The notes under the pieces: generated by a model
What the model saw: the letters and a program-made list of their open reading frames with translations, nothing else
Told to the model about the DNA's origin: nothing
Databases searched by the model: none
NCBI GenBank assembly: GCA_900312665.1
Contig: ONZQ02000003.1
Span: forward strand, 2,199,402 to 2,263,401
Reading direction: 5' to 3'
DNA from: Cephalotrichum gorgonifer
Taxonomy: Eukaryota; Ascomycota; Sordariomycetes; Microascales; Microascaceae
DNA length: 64,000 nucleotides
Shown here: one piece after another, positions 21,354 through 32,921 of the stretch
Position numbering within the stretch: the stretch's first letter is position 1
How the letters are laid out: each line of letters starts with the position of its first letter
Position numbers and translations under genes: made by a program

Positions 21354-21899
21354 GTATGCATGTTGACGGTGACAGTGCCGTTGAAACCCCCCCGCCCCAG
21401 CCACAGGCACCGGCGGTGGCAATGGACGTGTCGTAGAGTGATGTCGCCATGCGTTTATATACGTCGCCCACGACTCCCCGATTTACACCTGTTTACAATG
21501 TACGCACGTTTGATTAAGACACAAACGCTGGATCCAAGTGAGAGAGGGCGGGGATAAAAAATAAAGGCGAAAGTCGTAGGCCCGCTCAAGACTTCAGTAA
21601 TAAGCCAAGCATAGACTTTTGTTTGTCTCAAAGTCTAAAGGTTTAAAGTGTTGTTCCTCCTCTCCGCAGATGCTTGTATACCGGCCGGGATGGGGTCCCA
21701 GCTGTGGAGAACACTGACCTGCATTGTGGTGTGACATACCGAAGTCTTTCGCTGAGTCATCATCGCGATCGTGGAAACATCGACGACACCAAATTTCAAT
21801 GCTGCAGGTGTGCATCGCAAACGTGACGTCGCGTTCAGCCTTCGCATCGATACACCTCCCCCCTCCCACCCACCCCTCCGTCCACCAACCAACGACAAA
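21354..21899. other. Spacer before CEF1
   Basis: About 550 bp. It contains no extension of the esterase fragment and presumably holds the CEF1 promoter and leader, with a CT-rich run just before the CEF1 ATG. Confidence 0.5.
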
Positions 21900-24323
21900 A
21901 TGCCCGTCGTAAAGGGAGGCGTCTGGACCAACATCGAGGATGAGATCCTCAAGGCCTCCGTATCGAAGTACGGCCTGAACCAGTGGGCCCGCGTCTCGTC
22001 GCTGCTCGCCCGCAAGACGCCGAAGCAATGCAAGGCCCGCTGGTACGAGTGGCTCGACCCGAGCATCAAGAAGATCGAATGGAGCCGCGAGGAGGACGAG
22101 AAGCTCCTGCACGTCGCGAAGCTGATGCCCACGCAGTGGAAGACCATCGCCCAGGTCGTCGGCCGCACCGCGAACCAGTGCCTCGAGCGCTACCAGAAGC
22201 TCCTCGACGAGGCCGAGGCCCGCGAGGGCCTCGGCCTCATGGGCCCCGACGGAGGAGAGACCTCGGCGCCAACGGCTGAGGACGTGCGGAAGCTGCGGCC
22301 CGGCGAGCTCGACCCCGACCCCGAGACGAGACCCGCGCGACCCGACACCATCGATCTCGACGAGGACGAGAAGGAGATGCTCAGCGAGGCGCGAGCTCGC
22401 CTGGCCAACACGCAGGGTAAGAAGGCGAAGAGGAAGGCCCGCGAGAGGCAGCAGGAGGAGTCGCGCAGGCTGGCGGCCCTACAGAAGCGCCGGGAGCTCA
22501 AGGCCGCCGGCATCAACGTGAAGGTCAGGACGCACAAGCCGGGCCAGATGGACTACAACGCCGACATCCCCTTCGAGAAGAAGCCCGCGCTGGGCTTCTA
22601 CGACACGAACGAGGAGCAGAGCAGGAACGAATACCAGCGCGCCCACTTCGACCCGCGCAAGGTCCAGCTGGCCGGCAAGAGGAAAGGGGAGGGCGACGAG
22701 GCCGGCGACAAGAAGCGGAGGAAAGACGAGAAGCCGGCGTCCCTGCAGGCGGCCCTCAAGGCCGGGCAGGCGCAGAAGCTGAGAGAGGCGGAGCAGAGCA
22801 GCAAGCGGAAGGCGCTGTCCCTCCCGGCCCCTCAGGTCAGCGACGGAGAGCTCGAGGAGATTGTGAAGATGGGCGTCATGGGAGAGAGGGCGAGCACGCT
22901 GGCGCAGGAGAGCGACAATACCGCCACGAGGGGCCTCGTCGGCGACTACTCCACTCTCAACACGAACGCGCCGATCCGGACGCCGATGGCCCCGGCGCAG
23001 GAGGACCACATCACGAACGAGCTCCGCAACATCCGCGCGCTGACGCAGACCCAGTCGTCGCTACTCGGCGGCGAGAATACCCCCCTACACGAAGGCTCAG
23101 CCTCGACCGGCTTCGACGGAATCACCCCGCGCAGGCAGGTGATGGCCACCCCGAACCCCCTGGCGACCCCGCTAAGAGCTGGCGGCGCGAACGGCGTCGG
23201 CGCCACCCCCATGCACCCCGGCCAAACCCCCCATGCGCACCCCCCGTGACAGCTTCGCCCTCAACGCGGAAGACGGCGCCTCCGCGGTGTCGGCGACCCC
23301 GCGGGACCTAAAGCTCCAGAACCTCGCCGTCCGCCAACAGCTCCGCCACGGCCTCGCGTCCCTACCGAAGCCAAAGGACACCGAGTGGGAGCTCGAGCTC
23401 CCGGAGGAGAAGGAGGAGGCGTCCGTCGACGGCGACCTCGCCGAGGAAGACGCCGCCGAGCGCGACCGTCGGGAGCGGGAGATCCGCGAGGCCCGCGAGG
23501 CGCTGGAGCGGAGGCGCAGGACCCAGGTCGTGCAGAGGGACCTCCCGCGCCCGGCGAGGGTCGACGTGTCGAAGCTCCTCGCGGACGCTGAGGACGGCCC
23601 AAGCGGGTTAATCGCCCGGGAGGTCGTCGTGCTGATGGCCGGCGACGCGCGGAAGTTCCCCCTCGAGGGGGGCGGCGTTGACGGCGCCCAGCCGCCGCTG
23701 GAGACGATCGACGACGACGCGCTGGCGGAGGCGGGGCTGGCCATCATGCTCGAGGCCAAGGCGGCGCCCAGCCGCGAGGAGGTACAGAAGGCGTTCGATT
23801 CACGGAGCAAGAGTTCGTTGATCCTGGGGCTGGGGTGCTACGATGACGACGACGAGGAGGTGAAGATTGCGGCCATGACAGATGCGTACGATGTAAGTAG
23901 CTTTTTTCTCCCTACCTCCCTCCTTTCTACTCTCAAGACTGCTCGAACAACCACCCCCCTCCCCTGAACAAGCTTCCCCAAAACTAACGAAAACTCCACC
24001 AGGCCGAGCAGGAAATAATCCAGGAACTGGCCCAGTCCTCCGCCAAGACAGAGAAGAAGCTCGCCCTCCACCTAGGCGGCTACCAGAAGCGCCAGAAGGC
24101 CCTCCGCGACAAGATCGTCTCCACGGCCGCGGACCTCGTCTCCGCCTCGGACGCCCTCTCGGCATTCAAGACGCTCGCCGTTGCCGAGGACGTCTCCATG
24201 ACGCGCCGCCTCGAGGCACTCAGGGAGGAGGTCGAGATCGTAAGCAGGAGGGGCCGCGAGGCACAGGGCGCGTATAGGACGCTGAGGGATGAGCTCGACG
24301 GGCTTGTGGCCAGCGGCGCATGA
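21900..24323 (+). CDS. cef1: Pre-mRNA-splicing factor CEF1/CDC5, carrying a one-base frameshift
   Basis: Core subunit of the Prp19 (NineTeen) complex, needed to activate the spliceosome. Exons 21900-23892 and 24003-24323 (110-nt intron, branch ACTAAC). Two Myb repeats open the protein (GGVWTNIEDEILKASVSKYG and EWSREEDEKLLHVAKLM), then basic and acidic linkers (GKKAKRKARERQQEESRRLA), the conserved LGFYDTNEEQ block, and a C-terminal coiled region. Exon 1 is one base too long: frame 1 ends in a TGA at 23247, while the conserved continuation (MRTPRDSFALN) reads from 23233 in the next frame. The change falls in a run of six C at 23227-23232; with five C the frame would be continuous and about 770 residues long. 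Because this gene is essential in yeasts, a homopolymer sequencing error is the likeliest cause. Confidence 0.9.
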
Positions 24324-24530
24324 GGAATGAACGTGGGAGGGTGGAAGCAATTGTGTGGGGACGTTTCGGGGGTTTGGCTATTAGGAGCGGGCCACGCTGA
24401 TTTAAATAACATATCACATCAACAGTCAAGAGTCAGCTTAGATAAATGGGGTACGGGGGTATTCAGGTTCAGGAACAAAAAATGTACTTTTATTTCGGAG
24501 CGTCTACAGAACGTCAATTACGTCCATCTT

Positions 24531-27500
24531 CTAAAACCCCAACAGGAGATCAACGGCGTTACACTCCTTCTCCTCAAGTATGGTACTCTCCACCTTCTCC
24601 TTCTGCGTCTTGCCTCGATACCCCCAGCTGCCCTTATTCTGGGCTGTCGACGCGGGCTTGGTGGTCCTTGCAGCTTCGTTGGCATTAACCCCCCTCTTGA
24701 GGAGGTTCGCTGAGGCAAGTTGGCTTCGCACCTTGGCGTCGACCCTATCGCTCCCGGGTGCTGCGGTGTGCTGCACCCCCTTCGAGTTCAGAACTGGCCG
24801 CTTTTGAACGTTCAGGGGCGGCCCGTTATTTTCGGCCTTGGTGCTCTTCTCGATGTCCCCGCCAGCCGAGGGATTAGAGTCAATCTCCTTCGTCGCGACT
24901 TCCATGCCCTTCCCACCTCCCTTTAAGCCCGACCTCTTCCCACCAGCACTCGTAGAGTCCCCTTCTTTTGTATCGGCAGCCAAAAGATCGGCTTCTCCAT
25001 TACCGGTCGCAGACAAATCTTTAAACATCCTTGTTGGAGGCCCAGCTTTGCCCATACTATTCGAAGGCCCAACCGTGACCTTTGAGGTCGAAATATCTGG
25101 CCGGTTTTCCTCCTTCGTCACCGCATGCTCACTCCTCCTATCACCCCGTTTCCCTCCCACCACAATCTCAAGCTTCTTCCCTCTGGAAACCTCCGATGGC
25201 GCCTCGGGCTCGACCGCACCGCTAGCCACCCGAGTTATCTCCGGCGCAGAAACAACAGATGCCTCTCGCCTCACTACACTCTTGGTTTGTTTCCCCGTCT
25301 TCATCTCCGAAAGCCCCCTTTGGATTTGTTCCATCATACGCGTCCGGACATCAGGCTCCCCGGGGATCCTTGATGCTAGCTTTATCTTGAATTTAGGAGG
25401 TAGCCGTATTTCTGTCCCCTTCGCAGTATTTGAACGCGCTTCGGATCTAATCTCCAGCCCTAGAAGATCGCCCCCAGACTGGGTTGTCCCCTCGCTCAGG
25501 GCCCCACCTTCAAGCCCATCGTCCTCGTCTTCGATCGGCTCAAACAAGTTCAACACTTCACCCCGATGGACGATGCGTCCATCATTCAGGTGTGCGACCT
25601 GATTCTCGTCTACGCCACTAGTCAGCCAGCCTCGACCCCGGTTCATGCTCTCCTTCGAGCCCGAGCCCTTGACCCCCTCCACCCCCGTCCCAGTCGCTAA
25701 TCGACAGAGAACCTCGTGGAAGATCCAAGGGAAGCTGATCAACGGCATAGACCTCGGGTCCATTTTCTTCGGCCCGACAATCTTCCCGGCGATATTCGTC
25801 GCTCCGCGCCTCTCGTACAGCGCAATGTTGACCTCCTCCTCCGTAACCTTGTACATGGCAGCCACAAAAGGGTCGATGTGCTCCGCTGAGGCACCTCCTG
25901 CCGCCTTTTGGCACATAGTACGGAACGTTAGCTTGATGCTGCCGTACTCCCGTCCAATGTCCTCCTGGAGCTTGTAGCCGCTCCCGACCCGTGGCCTCGA
26001 GAGGATGAACCCCGACCATATCTCGAACTCGGTGGCAATTTCCCGCTGGCCCATGATCCTGCGCAAAGTGATATCGTATTGGGTCTTGATCTGCCTCGCC
26101 CTCTTCAAGAGCTCATTGTCTTGGACACACTTATCCAGGATTCTCCTGTCGAAAGACTTGGTGTACGTCGGATCAAAGGCTACGCCGTGGACCTTATCAT
26201 AAATCATTCCGAGCGCCTTGCTGGACCTGTAGGTTTGTTCATTGGGAACCCGCTTCTCCATAAAGGTCGGCCAGCGTCGTGGCCTCAGCGACTTGTCCAT
26301 GTAAGCGGGTTCTCCCGACTTGACGTAGTCGACAGCCTTCGAGTGAAGTTGGGCAAGAGCCAGGCCTGCCAGAGTCCTCTGGTTAGCACGAGTCTAGAGT
26401 CGCCTCAGGGGGCATACTTACATTTTTCATTCTTCGCGCCGTCATCGAAAAAGTCCGCCAGGGCAAGATGGGCAAGGGCAACGGTTGGTAGGATATCATT
26501 CTTCATATACTTCACGAAGAACGCTTGTAGATCCTTGGTTGCAACGTCTCTGGTGAGAATCTTGGGCTTGACAGGGAGATGCTCCATGGGAGGGTGGTTC
26601 CACTCTGGAGGCAGGAGAGTAGGTTCCCAGATGACGAAGAAGTCATCACCGTCGAGGTCCCCCCCGGACAGCATACTCGGGACGTCCCGATCTCCTTTGG
26701 TGGGAAACACGACCACATCCTGGAGGTGTCTTAAGGCGGGTACGTCGACAGCCTCGACGACGCGGATATCTCCAGGGTGCAATGAGGGGTTTCGCCCCAC
26801 GATGCAAACACCCGTTACAACGGTAGATTTATGGGGGTCCTCTGTATCTGAAACCTGGAGGAATATCTGCGGCAGCTTGCTTACATCTTTGACTTTCGAA
26901 CCCTCAGTTGACTTGGAGTGGCCCCTCAGAGTCCCAGTCTCATCCGCGCACCCGAGGACGAAGGCACTCTTCTCCAGCGGAATTCTCGCCTTTTCCTTTA
27001 TAAGCTTCAGCGACCAGACCCTCCACAGGTTGAGAATTGACAGAACAAAGGGCTCCTGAACGGCAGACTCCTTGAACCCATGGAGCAAGATTTTTGCCAT
27101 GGTGAGCGTCATTTGGTTTTCATCGACGTGTTGCCGCAGGAGTTTAATGGCGTCGCGACTATTCAGCTCAGCCTTGGTATGGGCTTCCAGATGCTTGTCT
27201 AGTAAGTCGATAAAGGCCTCGTTCTTTACTCCAAGGCTAGAGAGGATCGTGATCGTCTGTCTGTTGAGGGTTGCCGAGGCGAACTGCGCGCAGCGGATAA
27301 TCTCGAGTCCGTTGTACTGAGAGACAAATTTCTCTTGCGACTTGCGGATGTGGACTTCGGACTTCTTCGCGTCAGCCCAGACGGCGAGAACGCCTTTGCA
27401 GCCACCCATTCTAAACTGATACGCGGAGGGCTTCGTCTGAAAACCCAGGCCCATCTCGTTAGCTGCCAAATCCGCCAGGAGCGGAGATATCTTGCCCACT

Positions 27501-29440
27501 CCATCCGTGAAACAGTAACCATCTGGATTTTCGATGTCCGGAATGGGCAAGATGTTTGGGACATTCACAGCGCGGACCTCTCTCGTTGTCGAGAAACACT
27601 GGCCCATCCGCGCTGCGTACTTGGCAACAGACCTGATGTGCCCGAAGCTGCCCATGCCTCGGCGGATGCTGTCGCACGAAATGTGGTCGGTGGGCGCGAA
27701 GAAGTACGCGCCATTTTCTCTCATCTGGGAGTTTCCGAAGGCCAGAAACTCAAAGTGGCGATCCCCAATCCGGATACCCTGATCAAGCACTTTGTAAACC
27801 CGCTTATATACTTCGTCGTCACGATCCGTATCTGCCCGAGAGTTGATTCGGCCTTCCAAGAGCTCGCCGGTGAACTGTACGCGAAGAAAGCGGTCCTGGA
27901 TATCTCGGTACTTGCGAAGTATCCGGTTGGCTATTTCAGGGTGAGGTGAGGTCAGATATATGGCCGTCGGTGTCACCAGCACCTTGCGAGTCATGACACG
28001 GTCATCGTGTACTACCGGCTGGGAAGTAATCGAGGCACTGTATAAAGCCTCTTCGTTGTCAAATACGGACATCGGGTCCATAATCTTCTTTCCAGCGTCG
28101 GCAAGATACTCCAAGAGTCGCTTCGCTGAATTGCTGTCAAGGCCAAGCAACTCGGCCAGAAATTCCGGCCCCAAGAGGTACTCAGAGAAGATTCCTCGAG
28201 ATATGCACACTTCCAGTTGATACCTTACTTCAAATGACAGGGTCTTCTGATTGGGGTAATAGGTCGTATCAGCAAGAAGTGAACTCGCCTTGACATCTCT
28301 GTCCGGGGTCCTTAAGTCTTGGGAGTCGAGTAGTGACCAGAACGAAGGGCCCTTGAAGGGTTTGGTGTGAAAGTCTTCCACGGCGTCGGTCTTGATATTG
28401 AAGTCCCCGAGCGCGCGTAGAACGTCCTCGAGCGCATCTTTGCCCTCCAGAATGAACTTGAATGTCGTCCAGCGTCCTAGGTTAATGAAGCCTGGGTCGC
28501 TGGGCTCATTCGGTAGCGAGATTGGGCTTTGGAACACGCCGGTTGCGTCGGAAAGAATGTCGGTAACTCGGCACCACAGGTCCCTCGAACTCCAAGCCAT
28601 GCGATTGGCCGAGAACGTTTCCTTGATATCGCCTCGTTTCCAGAAGTATGCGGGTGGATAGTCCGTCGGGATGACGAGCGCCCAGGCGTTCGCTTGAACA
28701 TTGTGCCAAAAGACACGTTTCAGTGTCGAGAACTCGAGGTGGAACTTGTAGCATCCAACAACACTTCCTTCAATGTACAGGCCGAAGGAGATATCGATCT
28801 TCTTTCGGATCAGGTCGACGGTTACCTGCACCCTCTCATCTTCGTCGTCGCTGATCGCCGATTTAATCTTTTTCATGCTGAGCATCGTCTTCTCGTCCAA
28901 CATGACCCCGAAATCCATGGACGTTGGCAGAAGCTTCGTGACAGCTGGATACCACGTTCTGGGGTGGACGGGACTCTGAACTCTGCCGTCGCATACCCTC
29001 CTCGGAGGCTCGATGTCGACAGAAACTTGCTTGGGGTTCCGGCTCTTCGAGCGAAGCAGAACAGTCCCGCACTCCCAAAACGCCCTGCTGGGAAGAGGGT
29101 TGAATCGTATTCGTGCGGCGATGCCCCTCCCGCCGGAACTCTCGAGGATTTCGATGTAGATTATCTTGCCGCCATACTCCGAGAAGGTTTCGTAGAGGTC
29201 CCATGCTTCGATGTCCGCGGGGACATCACGAAGACCAACGGTAAGCTCTGGCCAGGTACGCCACTGGCCGTCCCTTCTAACCACCTCTCTCATGTCTGCG
29301 GTAGTCGGGAATGGCTGGCGTGGGTTGGACGGCTGTGTATTTCCGGACAAGTGGTGAGCTAAAGGCAAGGTTCCGGCTCGATAGCCACCCCGGGCATTCC
29401 GACGTGCTGATCCCGTCTGGGAACTACTGGGGCGATCCAT
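24531..29440 (-). CDS. RNA-dependent RNA polymerase of the RNA-silencing type
   Basis: Cellular eukaryotic RdRP that makes double-stranded RNA for Dicer. Exons 29440-26422 and 26365-24531, separated by a 56-nt intron; 1617 residues. The N-terminus holds an RRM-like fold (WPELTVGLRDVPADIEAWDL, about residues 63-115), as in RDR6-like and fungal RRP-type enzymes. The double-psi beta-barrel catalytic motif LSGGDLDGDDFF places the three metal-binding aspartates at residues 928, 930 and 932. The acceptor I chose (GGCAG before GCCTGG) is the only one that keeps frame; an earlier AG right after the branch site does not. About the last 375 residues are a disordered Lys/Ser/Gly-rich tail. Which paralogue (QDE-1, SAD-1 or RRP-3 type) I cannot tell; the RRM argues against QDE-1. 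It is convergent with CEF1, with only 207 bp between stops. Confidence 0.93.
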
Positions 29441-30764
29441 GGTCGAGGGTTTGCTGGAGCTAGGACGCCCAAGAATACGGTCTCGAAACGATACTCTCTG
29501 TTCTCGTATCTGAGGCGCTAGAATGGGGACGTCAGCTCGATGATAATGGGTCGAAGATGAGAAGGACTGGATTACTTCTCTGTAGTACCTGGCTCGGGCC
29601 GCCGCTGCCTTGGTGTTGGCCGTGACTTCCTTCCCAAACTACGTTGCGGGAGCTTGGGGTGGCCTCCAAGGACATCCAGCTCGGGGCAAGGTGATCTAGG
29701 TCGGGTTGGAAGAGTAGTCTTAGGAAGGCACCGACATGGGACAGATAGTGTGCGACTGTTGGTTGAAATGATTAGGCTGTATCCGGCATGTTGAGTTTAA
29801 TGTTTATTAGCAGGCCCGAGAGTTAAAGACAGACGAAAGGATCTTGGAAGCCTCTTGGAATAGTATGTATGCGTTGCGCCAGCTTGCGGTTCTCAAAATT
29901 AAGTAGAGTCAAGATCCGGGATATGCCTCTAGGATCCGCCAGATATTTTTACCGGGCGTTGACGACAACTTCAAACTTGGTGAATGTACAGATAGGTAGG
30001 TACTAAGCCCTTCGATGGAATACGAAGGATGATGTATGTTACATGTAGATTGTAGAATATGTGGGAAAGAATTGGAAGGAGTACTGGAACACCCCCCGCC
30101 AGAGGAAGCATTCGTATGTAATAGAGTGGATGTGGAATATGACAGGGAAGGAACGATCTATGTCGCCTGCCGAGACAGTCAACGCCCTCCTCGAGAGGAG
30201 AGGACATGTGTTCTGGCTGGATGTCGCGTGTGAAAAATAGGTAACAGGCTCGTGGGAGGTGTAGCAACTGTCCCATATTGAATAATAGACATAGAACGCC
30301 TAAAGGGTAGGTGGATTGGGAAAGGCAGCTACCCGTGGCTGTTTCCTGTGTCAACGTGTTTGACACCAGACTTGGGGGGGGGGGACAGTCCCATACATGG
30401 GTGGATCCCCATGTATGAATATCGTGATGTTGCAGCCACAGGTCAACCTATGGGGACATTTTCCAACCGTATTGACGGCAGGATGCCTGTAGATGGGATA
30501 CTACCGGGTCGGAGTAAAAGAGTAAATAGAAAGTATGTAATAAAATTTTGCAAAATACCAACCAATATCATGCGGCCCGATGGATGGACTGTCTACTCAT
30601 AGAGTAGAATGCTAATGAACTCCTCTCATGCTCCAATGATGTCGTCCGAACAGGAATTCACGCACCATGCTCACCTAGATCTTTGACCCTCTCTCCTGGT
30701 TTTCTCCATTTCCCACTTCCCACCTCCCAGACGAACATATCTTTTCACCACCTCCCCTTCCCGA
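29441..30764. other. Spacer between RdRP start and D-lactate dehydrogenase 3' end
   Basis: About 1.3 kb. I see no gene. A G-run of about 12 lies at 30373-30384. Confidence 0.5.
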
Positions 30765-32921
30765 TCAGGGAACATCCATGATCTTGCCAGGGTTCATAAT
30801 CCACAGCGGATCCAAGGCCCTCTTTATAACCCTCATGACCGACAGGGTATCCGGCCCAACCTCGAGCAGAAGCGAGTCCTTCTTCCCCCACCCGATCGAG
30901 TGCTCCCCCGTGCAGGTCCCCTCCATCTCGAGCGCCCTCTTGACCATGTTCTTGACGCACTTCTCTACCTTGTCGCGTTCTCCCGTCTTAGTGGGGTTGT
31001 AGATGATGCTCTCGTGGAAGTTGCCGTCGCCGACGTGGCCCAGTATGCTGGCGAAGAGGCCCAGGTCGTCCATCTCCCTCTTGCTCACTTCGATGATGTC
31101 GGCGAGCCGGCTGAAAGGAACGGCGACGTCGGTGCTCCCTGCATCGATTGGTAGCTGGTTAGCATTCTATAAATCCCCTCTCACTGGTACTCCCAGTCCG
31201 GGCTACCCCCTCTTTTTTTTGTTTGTAGAAAACGAGGATATTTCAGACAATAACCGGGAAAACCCAACAGGAGGAGGAAACAAAACTTACAAACTTCCTC
31301 GCCCTCCTTTCTTAGCGCAAGCATGGACCATAGCGATTCCTTCCTCGCCGACCACAACAGCTTCTGCTCCTTCTCGTCCTTGGCGAACTCAAAGTTGCTC
31401 CCCTTGTTGCTCTTCGTGATCCCCTGCACCTGGCTTATGTTCTCCCGTACGCTCGCCTTGGTGCCGGCGAACTTGAAGAACAGGGTCGGAAGCTCCTTCC
31501 ACGTCCGGGGTGCCGTCATGCCGCTCATGTTGACGACCTTCATCTGCACCTCGTCCATGATCTCCATGGCGGCGACGGGGATTCCGGCCTGCATCACCCC
31601 GGCCGCGGCAGAGGCGGCATCGCGGATGGACGGGAAGGACACGACCGCCACCGAGTGTTCCTTAGGTACAACCGCAAGCTTCAAAGTCGCTATCCCATGC
31701 CAAGAAACGCGTCAGAGGCCGACATACTTTACATTCTGGGTACAGGGGGTCTTGAGAGCAGAGTGCTCACCTTCCGTCACGAGGCCCAGGGTTCCTTCGG
31801 AGCCTACGAAAACGCTGTTGAGGTTATATCCGGCGGACGACTTCCTCGGTCGGCGTCTTGTCTTGATGACTGTGCCGTCGGCGAGCACCACGGTCAGGTT
31901 TATGACCCAGTCCTTCATGGTACCGTACTTGACAGCATTTGTCCCCGAGCAGTTGGTTCCAATCATGCCGCCGATCTTCGCGCTCGGGCCTGGAATTGCT
32001 GTGTTAGTGACAATGTCGTCCACCGTGCAGAATATATGGGGAGATAGCTGGGTGGGAAGCCCGGTATACGCACCAGGGTCAATCGGGAAGAATAGGCCGC
32101 TGGTCATCTTAGCCAGCTGGGCATTCAAGTCCTGCCAGCCAATGCTTGGTTGCACCACGACATCCATGTCTTCCTTGTTAAACTGGATTATACTGTCCAT
32201 GTAGGCGAAGTCGACGCTAATACCTCCGTAAGGCGCCGCGAAGTTTCCTTCGAGGCTTGACCCCCCGGAGTACGGGATGATGGGCACGCGATACTTGTAG
32301 CATATCCGCGCTATTGTGGATACCTGCTCAGTAGAGCGCGGATACGCAACCGCTACGGGGAGGCCTTCCGGGTTCGAAGACGACCACTCCGAGTATCCGT
32401 GCGCACGCAGATCATCCGAGTCTGTGGAAATGATATCCCCATCACCCAGGGCTTCACGGATCTCATCTAGGGCCTATGTATAGTACGACGCGTTAGCCAG
32501 AGAAGGATGTGCCCGCGCCATTTCCGACGGCCGGTAGCATGTCTCGGTAGAGTCCACTGCCGGGGGACGTTGAACCCACCTTTTCCATCTGTTTCAAATT
32601 TGCATAACGAGGCGCACTTCCGGCGTCTAGTAACGTCTTCTTGGGGCCAAGGGTGAGGTTCGTCCCAGGCACACCGTCCCCTTTAGTGAAGGAGGCGACC
32701 GCCCAACCGGCCGCCCCGGCACCTGCGGCAACCGCTAAAACAGATGTGCCCGTCCACGTCGAGGGGGTTGAAGCGGCAGGGCCACCATTACCATTGCTTG
32801 GCTTCTCAGATGTACCGGAGCGCTTGGGGGCCGAGTTTGTGATGGTCCGCTTCGGGGCGGCCGATTTGCTTGCAATTCGGCCGGACCGAAGGAGAGGTCT
32901 CGTCCAGCTTTGAACAGACAT
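30765..32921 (-). CDS. dld1: D-lactate dehydrogenase (cytochrome), mitochondrial
   Basis: FAD enzyme that oxidises D-lactate to pyruvate and passes electrons to cytochrome c. Exons: 32921-32580, 32473-32074, 31989-31771, 31689-31291, 31138-30765; 577 residues, all GT-AG. The first 25 residues are basic and Ser-rich (mitochondrial presequence) and are followed by a single hydrophobic span (SVLAVAAGAGAAGWAVASF), the layout of inner-membrane DLD1 facing the intermembrane space. The FAD-binding PCMH domain includes PIIPYSGGSSLEGN and KIGGMIGTNCSGTNAVKYG. The C-terminal FAD-oxidase domain contains ILGHVGDGNFHESI and the CTGEHSIGWGK motif, and the protein ends NPGKIMDVP. It runs away from the RdRP on the same strand with no sign of shared regulation. 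Confidence 0.95.
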
